Source: an uncultured Eubacteriales bacterium
Lineage (GTDB): Bacteria; Bacillota; Clostridia; Lachnospirales; Anaerotignaceae
DNA: 5,171 bases
NCBI GenBank assembly: GCA_959604475.1
Contig: CAUHBX010000103.1
Location: 1 to 5,171, forward strand
Direction of reading: 5' to 3'
Every line of letters begins with the position of its first letter. Position 1 is the stretch's first letter. The notes beneath the pieces were generated by a model, which was not told the DNA's origin, made no database searches, and worked only from the letters and a program-made list of their open reading frames with translations. Below, in pieces: positions 5,133 to 5,171 of this stretch. Position numbers and translations under genes: made by a program.

Positions 5133-5171
5133 TTAGCAAGCGCAAACGTTTACTGCTTTAAGTCTTGAGCT
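5133..5171 (-). CDS. Possible C-terminal tail of a minus-strand gene entering from the right edge
   Basis: One minus-strand frame is open from the edge to a TAA at 5135-5133, giving the tail SSRLKAVNVCAC, 12 nt before the bidirectional terminator. A second frame also ends nearby (AQDLKQ, stop at 5152-5150), so the correct frame cannot be decided. The call rests mainly on the terminator being symmetric. No family can be recognised from so few residues. Confidence 0.2.
   Translation of the reverse strand, partial: SSRLKAVNVCAC

Overview
The window is about 5.2 kb of low-GC, compactly arranged bacterial DNA. It looks like a Firmicutes (Clostridia-type) chromosome: ribosome binding sites are AAGGAGG-like, promoters are sigma-A-like, terminators are simple hairpins, and the gene families are all common in that group. 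I see no insertion sequence, phage gene, CRISPR array, tRNA or rRNA. Most of it reads as ordinary housekeeping or accessory metabolism, and I did not find a clearly new multi-gene system.

Layout, left to right. (1) The first 62 codons of a DegV-family protein run off the left edge on the minus strand (1-188). (2) A divergent promoter region follows (189-383), with a good promoter on each strand. (3) A small DUF1836-type protein with a MerR-like helix-turn-helix lies on the plus strand (about 384-893) and ends at a strong hairpin terminator (897-933). (4) Three minus-strand genes converge on that terminator. In transcription order they are an EamA/DMT-type membrane transporter (3042-3908), an MsrA-MsrB fusion (2054-3013), and a membrane-anchored Ntn-hydrolase of the choloylglycine hydrolase/C45 type (932-1984). 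The first two are 28 nt apart and probably co-transcribed. The hydrolase has its own near-perfect promoter, whose -35 box overlaps the msrAB stop codon and whose -10 box lies inside a 17-bp inverted repeat. (5) A second divergent promoter region (3909-4091) drives the transporter group leftward and an MBL-fold metallohydrolase (4092-5084) rightward; that gene ends at a perfect palindromic terminator (5088-5121). (6) The last 50 bases may hold the tail of another minus-strand gene.

The two points most worth a second look are these. First, the MsrB half of the MsrAB fusion carries serine where the catalytic cysteine is expected and threonine at the usual resolving-cysteine position, while the MsrA half keeps its main catalytic residues. 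Second, the hydrolase promoter is embedded in a long AT-rich palindrome that looks like a repressor operator. All functional calls come from reading motifs by eye; no database search was possible.
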